From assembly GCA_965204155.1 (NCBI GenBank), contig OZ241971.1, forward strand, positions 310,001-374,000: 64,000 nt of DNA, in the 5' to 3' direction. Each line of letters begins with the position of its first letter. Position 1 is the first letter of the stretch. The position numbers and the translations under genes are program-made. Source of the DNA: UBA6522 sp965204155 (GTDB lineage: Bacteria > Pseudomonadota > Gammaproteobacteria > Steroidobacterales > Rariloculaceae). The notes under the pieces are model-generated. The model ran no database searches. It saw only the letters and a program-made list of their open reading frames with translations, and was not told where the DNA came from. Positions 1 through 8,615 of the stretch are shown piece after piece.

Positions 1-163
1 TGCGGGCCGCCGCCGTTGCCGTTGCGCGCGCGGCGTCCGCCGCCGGCTCCGGCCGCCCGGCGGTTGCCGGCGCCGGCTCGTGCGGCTCGGGTACGGGCGC
101 GAAATACAACGCAAACGCGATCGCCAGACCGAGAACGGCGATGGCCTGGGCAATTCTCACCAT
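1..163 (-). CDS. Partial membrane-anchored protein, N-terminal part only
   Basis: The reading frame begins at an ATG at 163 on the minus strand and runs off the left edge of the window. The first residues read MVRIAQAIAVLGLAIAF, a signal-anchor-like hydrophobic stretch, followed by a Pro/Ala/Glu-rich linker of the kind that tethers a periplasmic domain. It starts 19 nt downstream of the stop of the outer-membrane barrel gene and shares its strand, so the two may be cotranscribed. The functional domain lies outside the window and no family can be assigned. Confidence 0.55.
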   Translation of the reverse strand, partial: MVRIAQAIAVLGLAIAFALYFAPVPEPHEPAPATAGRPEPAADAARATATAAAR

Positions 164-182
164 GGTTGATTCTCCGCCGAGC

Positions 183-1076
183 TCAAAGGCCGATCCTGCG
201 CCTGTACCCGAGCGTGAGGGACAGGCTGCGCGTACCGCTGAACGCATTGGTGTTGGCGAAAGCGGGATCCAGCGCATGCATCGGATTCATCTCGTAGCCG
301 TCCGTGACTTCGAAGTCGCCGGTCGCCGACCAGGTGAGCTTCAACCCAAGCGAAGCCCTGCGGCCCAGCGTGTAGTCGGCCCCGGCGTGCAGGCGCCAGA
401 CGGCGACCGTGCCGTCAAGATCGGAATTCTGCACGCTGTTGAAGAAGGCGAGCGGCGGGTCATGGGTATCGACGGCACCGGAAGTGTCGCGGTAGTCGAT
501 CGAAAAGTGCAGACCCGCCATTTCGACGGATGCCAGACCGAGTCCAGCGCCGAGGTAGGGTGAGACCGCGCTCCGCGAGAGGCGAAAATCGCGGTAGGCA
601 TCCAGAGAAAGGGAGCGCTGGCTCAGGCGGTCGATACCGGCGCGCGCGGCGGAGGCGACGGTGCCGCCGGGCCGGGGCCGGATAGCCGAGCCGTCGTAGT
701 AGGTGGTGCCGGTGAACGTCTGGCCGATGCCGCTGTGCTGTTGTGCGAGCGTCAGCTCGAGGCGGTTGCGGCCGAGAAAACGTCCGGCGGACAGCTCGAG
801 CGCGGCGCTCGTTTCCACACCGATGTCGTAGCGCCAGCGGTATCCGGAAACGCGGGGTACCGGGTCTTCGGCGAAACAGGCGTCGGTCGGGTAGCAGAAC
901 GTGTCCCGGTTCCAGCCCTTCTGCTCCAGATCGGAACCCCGACCCGCACCCAGGCGGGCGCCGACGTACCAACCGGACCGCATCGACTCCTCGCCTGCCG
1001 CGGGTCCGGCCGTGCCGGCCATCGGATGAACCAGCAGCGCGACGCCGATCAACGCAAGTTCCGAAATCCTCTGCAT
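183..1076 (-). CDS. Outer-membrane beta-barrel protein
   Basis: A 297-residue exported protein. An N-terminal signal peptide (about residues 1-24, hydrophobic LALIGVALLV core, AGTAG-type cleavage region) is followed by alternating aromatic/hydrophobic strands such as GWYVGARLGAG, SPYLGAGLGLASVEM and LSLTLGYRRRIGL at the C-terminus. This pattern fits a small OmpA/OmpW-sized transmembrane barrel. Two cysteines near residues 60-67 could form an external-loop disulfide. The ATG at 1076 is the first Met before the signal peptide. No specific substrate can be read from the sequence. It lies immediately upstream of the partial anchored protein on the same strand. Confidence 0.7.
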   Translation of the reverse strand: MQRISELALIGVALLVHPMAGTAGPAAGEESMRSGWYVGARLGAGRGSDLEQKGWNRDTFCYPTDACFAEDPVPRVSGYRWRYDIGVETSAALELSAGRFLGRNRLELTLAQQHSGIGQTFTGTTYYDGSAIRPRPGGTVASAARAGIDRLSQRSLSLDAYRDFRLSRSAVSPYLGAGLGLASVEMAGLHFSIDYRDTSGAVDTHDPPLAFFNSVQNSDLDGTVAVWRLHAGADYTLGRRASLGLKLTWSATGDFEVTDGYEMNPMHALDPAFANTNAFSGTRSLSLTLGYRRRIGL

Positions 1077-1124
1077 TGCATCACCCTAACAGCGACGTTC
1101 GCACGCGGGAAGCCGACCCGGCGC

Positions 1125-2447
1125 CTAATCCATCGTGAGCACGAACAGTCCGTTCTCGATGTCGCTGACGACGATCGTCCCGGAAGGCAGGTACGGGTAC
1201 ACGCCCCACGCCCCGGCGAAACCGGCCGCCTCCGAGGACGGAAACGTGTCGAAAAACGCCGCCTCCTCGATCTCCTGCGCCGCCAGGTCACCTAACCAGA
1301 GCACCCGCAGCCCGCTCGTGTAGTTGGCTTCGAACACGAGGTCGCCGCGCACGTACAGGTTGTGATCGATGGCGTTCGTGCCCAGGTCATGGGCGTAGAG
1401 GTACACCGGCGCGTCGAGGTCGGAGACGTCGAACACGTGCGTTCGGGTGGACAGATCCAGGTCGATCTCGTCAAATTCGTCGCCGAGCAGGAAGAATCGG
1501 TGATCCTCCGTCAGCCACCCCTGGTGCACGTAGCGGAGTTGCGGGTACGTCGTTGAGGACAGGGTTCGCGGGGCGAACTTGTCCGTCACGCCCACCACCT
1601 CGACGTGATCCTCGTTGGAGCTGACGCAGATTTCCCGTCCGCTGTAGTCCGTATCGGGCCCGCCGTAGACCACGCACTGGGTGTCGTGGGTGCGAACCGT
1701 GTCGTGGCACCCGGCGAAAAGCGGATTGTTGGGCGTGCGGATGTCGATCATGTGCAGGCCGCCGCCGCAGGTGTCGGTGGACACCGCGTAGGCGAAGCCG
1801 CTCGCCTCGTCGATGGCCAGGTTGTGCGCGGTGCCGAAATCCCCGTAGACCACGTCGGCGGCGAACGTCTGCGCCCCGACGACTCCCCGCAGGCGCGTGA
1901 GGTCGAACACCTGCAGGCCGTGGGCGCCGGCGTCGTCGGCGACGACGTAGGCGTGATCCCTGTAGACCTTGATGTCCCGCCAGAACGAGCCAACGCTCTG
2001 GGTGGGCAGGCGTCCGAGGAACACCGGGTTCTGCGGGTCGGTGACGTCCACGAAGGCCGTGCCGTTGGTCAGTCCCATCAGCGCGTACTCCCGGGACGTG
2101 CCCGCATCGGCCCAGCCCCAGATGTCGTTGCCCGCCGCGGCGCCGGCGCCGCCCATGGTCTCGAGCGTCACCCGCGCGGCGAGCGAGAGGCCCGAACACG
2201 GGAAATCTCCGGCGCGCCCGTCGATGCAGGCCGCAGGACCGGTGCCGAGCGTTCCGGGAGGCGGCGGAGGCGGCGGGGGCGGTGGAGGCGGAGGCGGCGG
2301 AGGCGGCGGGGGCGGTGGACCCGGATTGGACATCGCGCCGGGGTCCGGCGTTGCGGGCGGCGGCTCGTTGCTTGCGCTGCTGCACCCGAGAAGCACGACT
2401 GCGAAGATCGCCATCGCAGTCCAGCGGGATAAGGTTTCAGTGTCCAT
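1125..2447 (-). CDS. Choice-of-anchor B family lipoprotein (LVIVD-type beta-propeller)
   Basis: A secreted lipoprotein of about 440 residues. The start at 2447 (MDTETLSRW) is chosen because GAGG lies about 12 nt upstream and because the signal peptide ends in a lipobox, VVLLGCSS. After the lipidated Cys comes a linker with about 21 consecutive prolines, then repeated blade-like units (NGTAFVDVTDPQNPVFLGRL, HGLQVFDLTRLRGV, LHMIDIRTPNNPLFAGC). These resemble the LVIVD repeats of the choice-of-anchor-B family, a propeller-like surface protein of unknown ligand. The frame stays open far upstream through the Rieske gene on the other strand, but that extension is antisense and is not part of this protein. 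Likely location is the outer membrane or cell surface. Confidence 0.8.
   Translation of the reverse strand: MDTETLSRWTAMAIFAVVLLGCSSASNEPPPATPDPGAMSNPGPPPPPPPPPPPPPPPPPPPPPGTLGTGPAACIDGRAGDFPCSGLSLAARVTLETMGGAGAAAGNDIWGWADAGTSREYALMGLTNGTAFVDVTDPQNPVFLGRLPTQSVGSFWRDIKVYRDHAYVVADDAGAHGLQVFDLTRLRGVVGAQTFAADVVYGDFGTAHNLAIDEASGFAYAVSTDTCGGGLHMIDIRTPNNPLFAGCHDTVRTHDTQCVVYGGPDTDYSGREICVSSNEDHVEVVGVTDKFAPRTLSSTTYPQLRYVHQGWLTEDHRFFLLGDEFDEIDLDLSTRTHVFDVSDLDAPVYLYAHDLGTNAIDHNLYVRGDLVFEANYTSGLRVLWLGDLAAQEIEEAAFFDTFPSSEAAGFAGAWGVYPYLPSGTIVVSDIENGLFVLTMD
2258..2330. repeat. GGC/GGA-rich repeat encoding a polyproline tract
   Basis: A near-perfect run of ggc/gga/ggg triplets on the plus strand. Read on the minus strand it encodes about 21 consecutive prolines between the lipobox and the propeller of the choice-of-anchor-B lipoprotein. 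Such a tract is prone to replication slippage and makes a stiff spacer holding the domain away from the membrane. Confidence 0.85.
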
Positions 2448-2669
2448 TGATGCTGCCCTCATGCTTCGCGGCAGGCGAGGCGTACGCTGACGATCCCCTG
2501 CCGGACCCCGACTTGCTTTACAGCCGAATCTTACTATGCTGGCGCCGGGGATACGGGGTCGAGGTACGTCTCCAGAGCCCGAACTGAGGGGAAACTGCAT
2601 TTTGAGTGCAGGTGTCCGGCCAAGGACAGGAGGGTTCACGGACGCCGGGCCATGGGACAGGGAGCAGGA

Positions 2670-3770
2670 ATGCACGACAGAGTGGCTGCAGGTGCGGGCA
2701 GGCATGATCTCGATCCGTTCCCCGAAGGGTGGTACTTCGTCGCCACCCGCAGGCGCATTCGGAAACGGCAGCTGATCGAGCGGACATGGCTGGGCGAGCG
2801 CATCGTGGCCTGGTGCGATGGCGAGGGCCGCATCTGCGTCGCCCGGTCGGTCTGTCCGCACCTGGGTTCGGCGTTGGGTCCTGGGGCGGGAGGCCGCGTC
2901 CGCAACGGGTGCCTGGTCTGTCCGTTCCACGGATTCGAATTCGACGCGACGGGCCGGTGCGTGAACACGCCCTTTGCGCCGCCGCCGGGAACGGCCCGGT
3001 TGAAGGTGTTCGCCACGCAGGAGATCCTCGGCCTGGTCTTCGCCTGGTGGGGCGCGGACAGGCGGGAGCCCCGGTGGCACATCGGGGAAGTGTCGGCCGA
3101 AGAAGGCGAGTGGAGTGCATTGCGCACGGCGGCGTACCGGTTTCCCGGCCATCCCCAGGAGACGACCGAGAATTCCGTCGACCTGGGGCGCCTTCGCCAC
3201 GTGCACGGTTACGAGGATGTGCGCCGGGCCGAACCGGTAACCGTGCGCGGCGCCCACCTCCGAAGTCGCATCGAGTTCCGGCGGACCGGACGATTTGCCG
3301 TCATCCGGACGGCCACGTTCGATGTGGCCGCGGACACCCACATTCACGGATTGGGGTACTCGTTCGGAGAGATCCGCGAGCGCACGCTCGGCATCTCCGA
3401 GCGGTTCTGGATGCTGGCCACGCCCATCGACGGGCGGGAGATCGAACTGGTGCTCGCCAGCCAAGTGCGCAATGTCCGAAAGCCCGGGCGCCCGATCACG
3501 GGAGTGGGGTTGCTGCCGTTGCGTCTGCGTACGGCGGTGCTGAATGAATTCGTGTTGTCCGGGCAGCGGCGAGAGGTGATGCGGGACATTGGCTTCTGGC
3601 GGGGCAAGCAATACCGCAAGAGGCCACGTCTCTGCGAATCGGATGGGGGGATCGCCCTGTACCGGAGCTGGTGCCGGCAGTTCTACCCGGATGCGCGCGG
3701 CGGTGGAGTCGGCGGGAATGGCATGACGAAACGCAACGGACCCGACAACCCGACAATGTCGGACCGATGA
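2670..3770 (+). CDS. Rieske [2Fe-2S] oxygenase-like protein (KshA/DAF-36-like)
   Basis: A protein of about 366 residues. The start at 2670 (MHDRVAAG) is preferred over 2652 because GGGAGCAGGA sits directly upstream. The N-terminal Rieske domain shows both cluster half-sites, CPHLGSA and CPFHGF, after a typical PEGWYFVA entry. A C-terminal catalytic-type domain carries ENSVDLGRLRHVHGYEDV, which aligns with the mononuclear-iron segment of KshA-like oxygenases (usually VD-x-x-H-x4-H). The first iron histidine appears replaced by Arg (codon CGC), although two His follow. It may therefore be an electron-transfer or inactive member, or may use the shifted His. A partner reductase is not encoded nearby. 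Confidence 0.82.
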   Translation: MHDRVAAGAGRHDLDPFPEGWYFVATRRRIRKRQLIERTWLGERIVAWCDGEGRICVARSVCPHLGSALGPGAGGRVRNGCLVCPFHGFEFDATGRCVNTPFAPPPGTARLKVFATQEILGLVFAWWGADRREPRWHIGEVSAEEGEWSALRTAAYRFPGHPQETTENSVDLGRLRHVHGYEDVRRAEPVTVRGAHLRSRIEFRRTGRFAVIRTATFDVAADTHIHGLGYSFGEIRERTLGISERFWMLATPIDGREIELVLASQVRNVRKPGRPITGVGLLPLRLRTAVLNEFVLSGQRREVMRDIGFWRGKQYRKRPRLCESDGGIALYRSWCRQFYPDARGGGVGGNGMTKRNGPDNPTMSDR

Positions 3771-4035
3771 AATCAATGCAGCTTCAGAACGCGGGCGACC
3801 CACCCGGGATGCTCTACGCGTGATACCAGAACACATCCAGGCTACTTCCGAGAGAATTTGCCGGGACGCACCCGGGACGCCGGCGGTGGATCGGGGATGG
3901 CCCGGATTGAGGGTCCTGCCGGATTGGGCGGGGCTGCCGCGGCGGGCGCCACAGAGATTGAAGAAATACCCGTAAACGGAGTGCAAACCCTGTATGCGCT
4001 AGCGGGGCGGATGGGGACGGCGGAAGTGTGAAGTG

Positions 4036-6630
4036 TCAGGGATGATCCCCGTAATAGAATCGCAGCCGCCACGCCGTCAGCATTCCAGCATCGCCGCCGG
4101 CGAGATCCACGACCTGAACGGTCCAAGCGCCGTTGGGTTGTTCGCCGTAGAACGCGTTGCTCATCAGGCGCCATTCGTGCAGTCCCGGGTAGCCGTCCAG
4201 GAGACCGTTGAAGGGCGGATTGAGGACGCTGGGCGTGCCCGCGGGCGAGAGAAGCGTGACCCCGAGCCCCAGGGCGTTGCGGTGCTCGACGGTGATTTCA
4301 AGGATTACCGCCTCGAGATTCGCGCCGTCGGGCAATCCGGTCACTTCCATTGTGGCCGAGACGCCCGCGCCATCGGCGGCGGGAACCGGGAGAGAGATCT
4401 CCTCGTGCGGGCCGAACCACTCAGATTCGACAAATTCCCCAAGACTGTCCGGCGCATGGGTCATGGCACGGGACACCGCCGCATCGAGATCCACCGCGCC
4501 GAACCCGTACCAGTTGTGGAAGGGATAGCCCGCGGCATTGCTCTGCCAGGCGTGCAGGGCGATGTAGGGATTGCCGTTGAACGCCGCGCGCACCCGGGGG
4601 CGGTCGGGATCGATGCGGCGTGCGGTGGCCGCCAGGATGTGTTTGACGTCCCTCCAGGTCAGGTCCGGGTTCACGCCAAGCAGCATCGCGGCCGCACCCG
4701 CCGCGAGGGGCGACGCGGAGGACGTGCCGCCGAAATCGCCCATGTAGTCGCCGTCCCGGTTCAGCGGATCCGAATCCGTCAGGCCAACGCCGCCGTAGAG
4801 ACCGAAGCCCGCTTGCGTGCCCGCCTGGTCCGTGGTCACGATGGCCGGGGACTCGATGCCGTCCTCCCCGCCCGGGGCGACCACCCAGAGGTTGGCGCCG
4901 GCGCTCGAGTACGAGGACTTGACCCCGTCGGCATTGAACGCCCCCACCGCGATAACGTACGGCAGGTTCTGCATGGGGTCGGCGTGACTGGATATGCAGC
5001 CGATTTCCCTGCTCAGCGGATGCAGCCCGTCGCACAGGGAGAATTCGTTGCCCGCCGCCTTGACGTAGATGGCGCCCCGGCCCCCGCGCAGTTCGGAAGC
5101 GCCCATTTCAAGCAGCCGCGTCATGTCTTCGGAGGCGTTCGCCGAAGGCTCCTCGGTGCCAAAGCTCATGTTGAACACGTCCACGGCGGCGGAGTCGGGC
5201 GCATTCTCGCTGGCCCCCAGGCTGCGCAACAGCGCAAGCTCGGGGTCCTGTTCCGCGGCGACGCCGATGTTGAAGCCCACCAGCGTGGCCTCGGCCGCCA
5301 CGCCACGGCCCCCGAGGCCGTTGCCGGCAACCGCCGCGGCCACGCCCGCCACGCTCGTGCCGTGATCCCCCAGCGTACTCGGGTTGTAGGGGTCGGAGGG
5401 CGAGGCGCCGAACAGGGACTCGTGCGCGAAATTGTACGAGCCGCCCGCGCCGGCGTTGGCGGCCAGGTCCGGATGGCATATCTCCAACCCCGTGTCCAGG
5501 ATGGCCAGCGTGACGCCCGAACCGCCGTGCCCGGCAGCGATGGACGCGGTCATGCGGAGATCCTCCCCGGCGACGCCGCCGCGGTCCGAGAATGCCGTCT
5601 GCCCGGTGTTCACAAGGTGCCACTGCTGGGCGAACAGCGGATCGGCGCCCGATGCGCCCGGCGTTCTGGACGGGATCTCGCAGCGCGTGGCCACGCGGCC
5701 TTCGGCGTCGGTCGCGAACCCTTCGAAGAACACGTCGAAGGCCGATGGGTCCGAATCCGGCTGCGGCGGCGCGCCCAGGTAGGCGCGGATGAAGTAATGC
5801 CCGTTCGGCGCGAGCCGCGAGAACGGCAGCACGAATTCGTGCGGTTCGGAAAAGATCGCGTCGAAGGGGTCGGGACCGGCCGCGGCGACCGCCGCGCGCC
5901 CGAACTCGTGCACGCCGGCGAGAAAACCGAAATCGGTGGACCACTCCGCCACCAGGTCCACGGCCTCGCCGTCCGGAGAGAAGTTGAGCGCCCCGACGGC
6001 AAGTTTCACCGACTCGCCGGTCACCGCGAAACCGAAGGGGATCAGCGCCGTTTCGGGGTCGGCAATCTCTGCCGCGGGCGGTTCCACGGGCGTCTCGCCG
6101 TCCATAACCGTCAGCGTGAACGAATTGTCTTCCCCCATTCGGGCATCGCCGGTGAGCGTGCCCAGCGCCACGGCGATGGTCTCGTCGCCCTCCTCGTCGA
6201 AGTCGCGGTAGATGTCGAGGAGCGCGCTGGCCGAAGTGGCGCCGGCGGGCACTTGGACCGAATCCGAGCCGGCCGCATAGTCATGGTCCCGGGTGGCGGT
6301 GCCGGAATACTGCAGTCCCACGCCGACAGGCCCCGGTGCGGCCCTGTCGAGGCGCACGGTCACCGGCACCTGCGGGTTGTCCGATTCAAGGACGGCCGGA
6401 TCGTCCGGAGCCGCGAGCGACACGATGGGTGGAGGGGGCGGCGGCGGTGGCGAAGCGGAACGGTCGCCCCCTCCGCTGCATGAAACCGTAGCGCCAGCCA
6501 GCGCCACCGCGAACAGTCTGACACTCCGGATGCTGTCGCACGACCGGAGGAACCGCCGTAACGCGCCGGTCGGCAGCGCCGCGGCCGGCGGCACTGGATT
6601 TGCGGTGTTCGCAATCGGGGCGGCGGGCAT
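4036..6630 (-). CDS. Kexin/furin-like S8 serine protease lipoprotein with Calx-beta and P domain
   Basis: An 864-residue secreted protease. The start at 6630 is chosen because its ATG overlaps the stop of the upstream gene (TGATG), suggesting translational coupling; an ATG at 6657 is the alternative. A lipobox-like ALAGATVSCSGGG is followed by a polyproline spacer and a Calx-beta-like domain (DHDYAAGSDSVQVPAG, DFDEEGDETI). The subtilisin fold has all catalytic elements: Asp in LAILDTGLE, His in GDHGTSVAG, oxyanion Asn in KAAGNEF and Ser in GGTSSASPLAAG. The C-terminus matches a proprotein-convertase P domain (VTLLSPAGTPSVL, FYGEQPNGAWTVQVVD). The probable role is extracellular or periplasmic proteolysis with the protease tethered to the envelope. 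Confidence 0.9.
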   Translation of the reverse strand: MPAAPIANTANPVPPAAALPTGALRRFLRSCDSIRSVRLFAVALAGATVSCSGGGDRSASPPPPPPPPIVSLAAPDDPAVLESDNPQVPVTVRLDRAAPGPVGVGLQYSGTATRDHDYAAGSDSVQVPAGATSASALLDIYRDFDEEGDETIAVALGTLTGDARMGEDNSFTLTVMDGETPVEPPAAEIADPETALIPFGFAVTGESVKLAVGALNFSPDGEAVDLVAEWSTDFGFLAGVHEFGRAAVAAAGPDPFDAIFSEPHEFVLPFSRLAPNGHYFIRAYLGAPPQPDSDPSAFDVFFEGFATDAEGRVATRCEIPSRTPGASGADPLFAQQWHLVNTGQTAFSDRGGVAGEDLRMTASIAAGHGGSGVTLAILDTGLEICHPDLAANAGAGGSYNFAHESLFGASPSDPYNPSTLGDHGTSVAGVAAAVAGNGLGGRGVAAEATLVGFNIGVAAEQDPELALLRSLGASENAPDSAAVDVFNMSFGTEEPSANASEDMTRLLEMGASELRGGRGAIYVKAAGNEFSLCDGLHPLSREIGCISSHADPMQNLPYVIAVGAFNADGVKSSYSSAGANLWVVAPGGEDGIESPAIVTTDQAGTQAGFGLYGGVGLTDSDPLNRDGDYMGDFGGTSSASPLAAGAAAMLLGVNPDLTWRDVKHILAATARRIDPDRPRVRAAFNGNPYIALHAWQSNAAGYPFHNWYGFGAVDLDAAVSRAMTHAPDSLGEFVESEWFGPHEEISLPVPAADGAGVSATMEVTGLPDGANLEAVILEITVEHRNALGLGVTLLSPAGTPSVLNPPFNGLLDGYPGLHEWRLMSNAFYGEQPNGAWTVQVVDLAGGDAGMLTAWRLRFYYGDHP

Positions 6631-6983
6631 CACATCATCGAGAACACGAGCAGGCACGCGAGCGCCGCGCCCAGCGCGATCTCACCTGCGCCCGCGGCCC
6701 GGACCGCGCGGCGACCGCCCCGAACGCAGACAAGCCCGCAAATCGCGCCGGCCATCGAGCAAGCCAGGACCGCCAGGGTGAGAACTTCCGGATCACGAGC
6801 GAAGCCGGGCACAGTCGTCAGGAACGCGTCGACGCGGGCCTCGTGCCCGCCGTCCACGCGGTAGTGGATCGCGATCCACTCCATCAGCAGCCAGGAGGGG
6901 ACCGCAAGCGAGAGGGCCCCGGCGAGCGCCACCGATTTGAGAGGCAAGCCCCGGTACAGTAGCGACCACGAAAGATACTTCAT
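6630..6983 (-). CDS. Small multi-pass membrane protein
   Basis: A 117-residue protein starting at the ATG at 6983 (MKYLSWSLLYRG). Longer in-frame starts exist upstream, but their N-terminal residues are hydrophilic and not membrane-like. It has about four hydrophobic segments, including LKSVALAGALSLAVPSWLL, VLTLAVLACSMAGAICGLV and GEIALGAALACLLVFSMM. Its stop overlaps the start codon of the downstream kexin-like protease, so the pair is probably one operon. No family was recognised. A role as a partner or immunity-type protein for the protease is only a guess from context. Confidence 0.65.
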   Translation of the reverse strand: MKYLSWSLLYRGLPLKSVALAGALSLAVPSWLLMEWIAIHYRVDGGHEARVDAFLTTVPGFARDPEVLTLAVLACSMAGAICGLVCVRGGRRAVRAAGAGEIALGAALACLLVFSMM

Positions 6984-7258
6984 CGTCGAGTTACGGGCAG
7001 GGAACAGGCACCCAGGTGCCAATGTGAGGTACAGCCATGCGACGTGCCGGTGTATTGTGAGAGACGTTGCAATCCATTCTACGCGAATGTTGCCACTCGT
7101 TTGGCGTGAACCGTATCGATTGGCACGGCACCGTGGAGTTTCGGGTTCGAGACGCCGCTCGGGCACGTCTCATTCGCGGGTCTAGAGCCCGGCGCCGAAT
7201 ACGAGATACAGGTTCGGGCGTGGTATCGTCACAACCTGTCACCACCGGGAGCCATGCC

Positions 7259-7660
7259 ATGACAGAGCCGACTCACACCCCCGAAGCGATCCGCGCGGCG
7301 ATGGATCACCTGATCGATCGTGCCACCCGTTTCGACGTCGATGCGCTGGAAACGATCTACCACCGGGATTTTCATACCACGCTGGTCATGCCCGACAGCA
7401 CGGTGGCGACCTACAACAAGGCGGAGTTCATCGCCCATTTCCGCAAGCAGGCCGAACAGGGCGAAACGCAGCTCAATTCGTGGGCTGACTGGCATGATTT
7501 CCATGTCCTGGGCGATAGCGCGGTTTGCGTGCTGACCCGCAAGCACAGCGGAATGAGCGGCGAGGAGATGAAGCTCCTGTGCAACATCGAATGGCGCTTC
7601 GAGGAGGGGCGCTGGCAGGTGCTTCGCGAGCAGATATTCCTTCGCCCGCTGCACTTGTGA
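7259..7660 (+). CDS. NTF2/SnoaL-like family protein
   Basis: A 133-residue soluble protein. The start at 7259 (MTEPTHTPEA) is preceded by GGGAG at a normal distance; an open extension to 7067 is not supported. The helix-rich N-terminus (AIRAAMDHLIDRATRFDVDALETIY) and following strands (VLTRKHSG, LLCNIEWRFEEGRWQVLREQIF) are typical of the cone-shaped alpha+beta NTF2/SnoaL/DUF4440 fold, which covers ketosteroid isomerases, cyclases and ligand-binding proteins. Function cannot be narrowed from the sequence. It reads toward the gene-poor left boundary of the conjugation region. Confidence 0.75.
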   Translation: MTEPTHTPEAIRAAMDHLIDRATRFDVDALETIYHRDFHTTLVMPDSTVATYNKAEFIAHFRKQAEQGETQLNSWADWHDFHVLGDSAVCVLTRKHSGMSGEEMKLLCNIEWRFEEGRWQVLREQIFLRPLHL

Positions 7661-8063
7661 AGGCGACGGGCACTGCTGGAAACGTCCTGCCTCGCCAGTG
7701 CCTATCGGTGCGCGTGCCGCGCCCCCGGGCGGGGCCGGATCGCCTGTAGCCGATCGTCGGCGATTACGTGCCGCATGGCGGCTACGAATCCGGCGTTACG
7801 GCCAGAGGCGGACGCCTGCCGCCGTCGAGCCCCGAGCCGCGAAGATTCCCGCGAACCGGAACACCCTCAAATCCGCATCGCCGGCCAAATCATGCGCGGG
7901 TCCAATGGATCGGACTACCCGTGCAGGGCCGCACCCAGCGGTTCGAAGCGACGGACCGGCCCAAGCGAGATGGCGTGGCTGAAGGGCGTCGGCTGGGTAT
8001 GCGTTTGGGTCGCGCAGGGCAATACATTGACATGATGTAGCCGATGAAACGAAAGATACTATA

Positions 8064-8095
8064 TTAGTAGTACCTCATATTTATTTATCTACTAA
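8064..8095. repeat. Inverted repeat TTAGTAG / CTACTAA in AT-rich island
   Basis: TTAGTAG at 8064-8070 and its exact complement CTACTAA at 8089-8095, separated by 18 A/T-rich nt. The same heptamer occurs in palindromic arrangements at 12844-12862 and 58251-58265 and as a single copy at 47453-47459, always in AT-rich intergenic DNA. Confidence 0.7.
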
Positions 8096-8520
8096 AAGAG
8101 CCTAATTATTTCCAATTAAAAGTACCTATATAGGAAGCTCCAATGTTGCGCGGATGGCGATATTGGAGTGCTGACGGGCGCAGAGGCAGACTTTGATCGG
8201 GTTGAAGAGTCTGATCTCGATGGCGGATGGGGCAGATTGTGGGCAAATGGCAAAACTTGGACCATCGCTGCCGGGTCCAAGACGTGCGCGGGGCCGACAG
8301 TATGAGTCCGAACGTGGGTGGATTGGTGCACATATGCGTGCCGCGGTTCAGGACCGCCGCGGCAGTTGAGTTGCAGGGAATTGCTTCGGCCTTGCAGCTT
8401 TCGGCGGAGGTTGCTGCGATAGTGTATTGCAGGATGCGCCTGATCGTGATCGGCTCGCACAGAACCGACTTGGCGTCGGCCGCCTAGCACAAAGGCTGCC
8501 CGAAAGGCTGCGACCGGCGA

Positions 8521-8547
8521 TGTAGTTCATGCACTACAAAGGGGAAG
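8521..8547 (+). repeat. Left copy of 27-nt direct repeat with near-palindromic core
   Basis: The core at 8522-8537 is GTAGTTCATGCACTAC, one mismatch from a perfect palindrome. The 27-nt stretch matches 58288-58314 in the same orientation at 23 of 27 positions. The two copies bracket the conjugation module and the accessory region, so they could be attachment-site-like repeats or dispersed operator/repeat elements. Confidence 0.6.
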
Positions 8548-8615
8548 TTCCAGTGCATGGACGCCATGCGGGGAATCGAAATGCGCCTATGTGTGGCCAG
8601 GGCGGACGCGGCCTC

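Larger units (their letters stand above)
7661..8615. other. Gene-poor stretch with AT-rich island and palindromes
   Basis: About 950 nt without a convincing gene. Composition switches from GC-rich to AT-rich at about 8055-8130, where an inverted TTAGTAG/CTACTAA pair lies. A 16-bp near-palindrome follows at 8522-8537. One plus frame from about 8138 to 8290 reads like natural protein (DIGVLTGAEADFDRV, GRLWANGKTWTI) but lacks a start codon, so it may be a gene remnant. This is the left edge of the conjugation-associated region. Confidence 0.5.

Noticed and set aside
2448..3986. Upstream extension of the choice-of-anchor-B lipoprotein frame
   Set aside because: The extra about 510 residues are antisense to the Rieske gene and would bury the lipoprotein signal; the ATG at 2447 has a ribosome-binding site and signal peptide.
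4033..6483. 816-codon plus-strand frame
   Set aside because: Antisense shadow of the kexin-like protease; low-complexity His/Gly/Arg composition and no start context.
8138..8290. Possible small gene in the left AT-rich region
   Set aside because: The protein-like frame (GRLWANGKTWTI) has no start codon or ribosome-binding site and ends after about 50 codons; at most a remnant.
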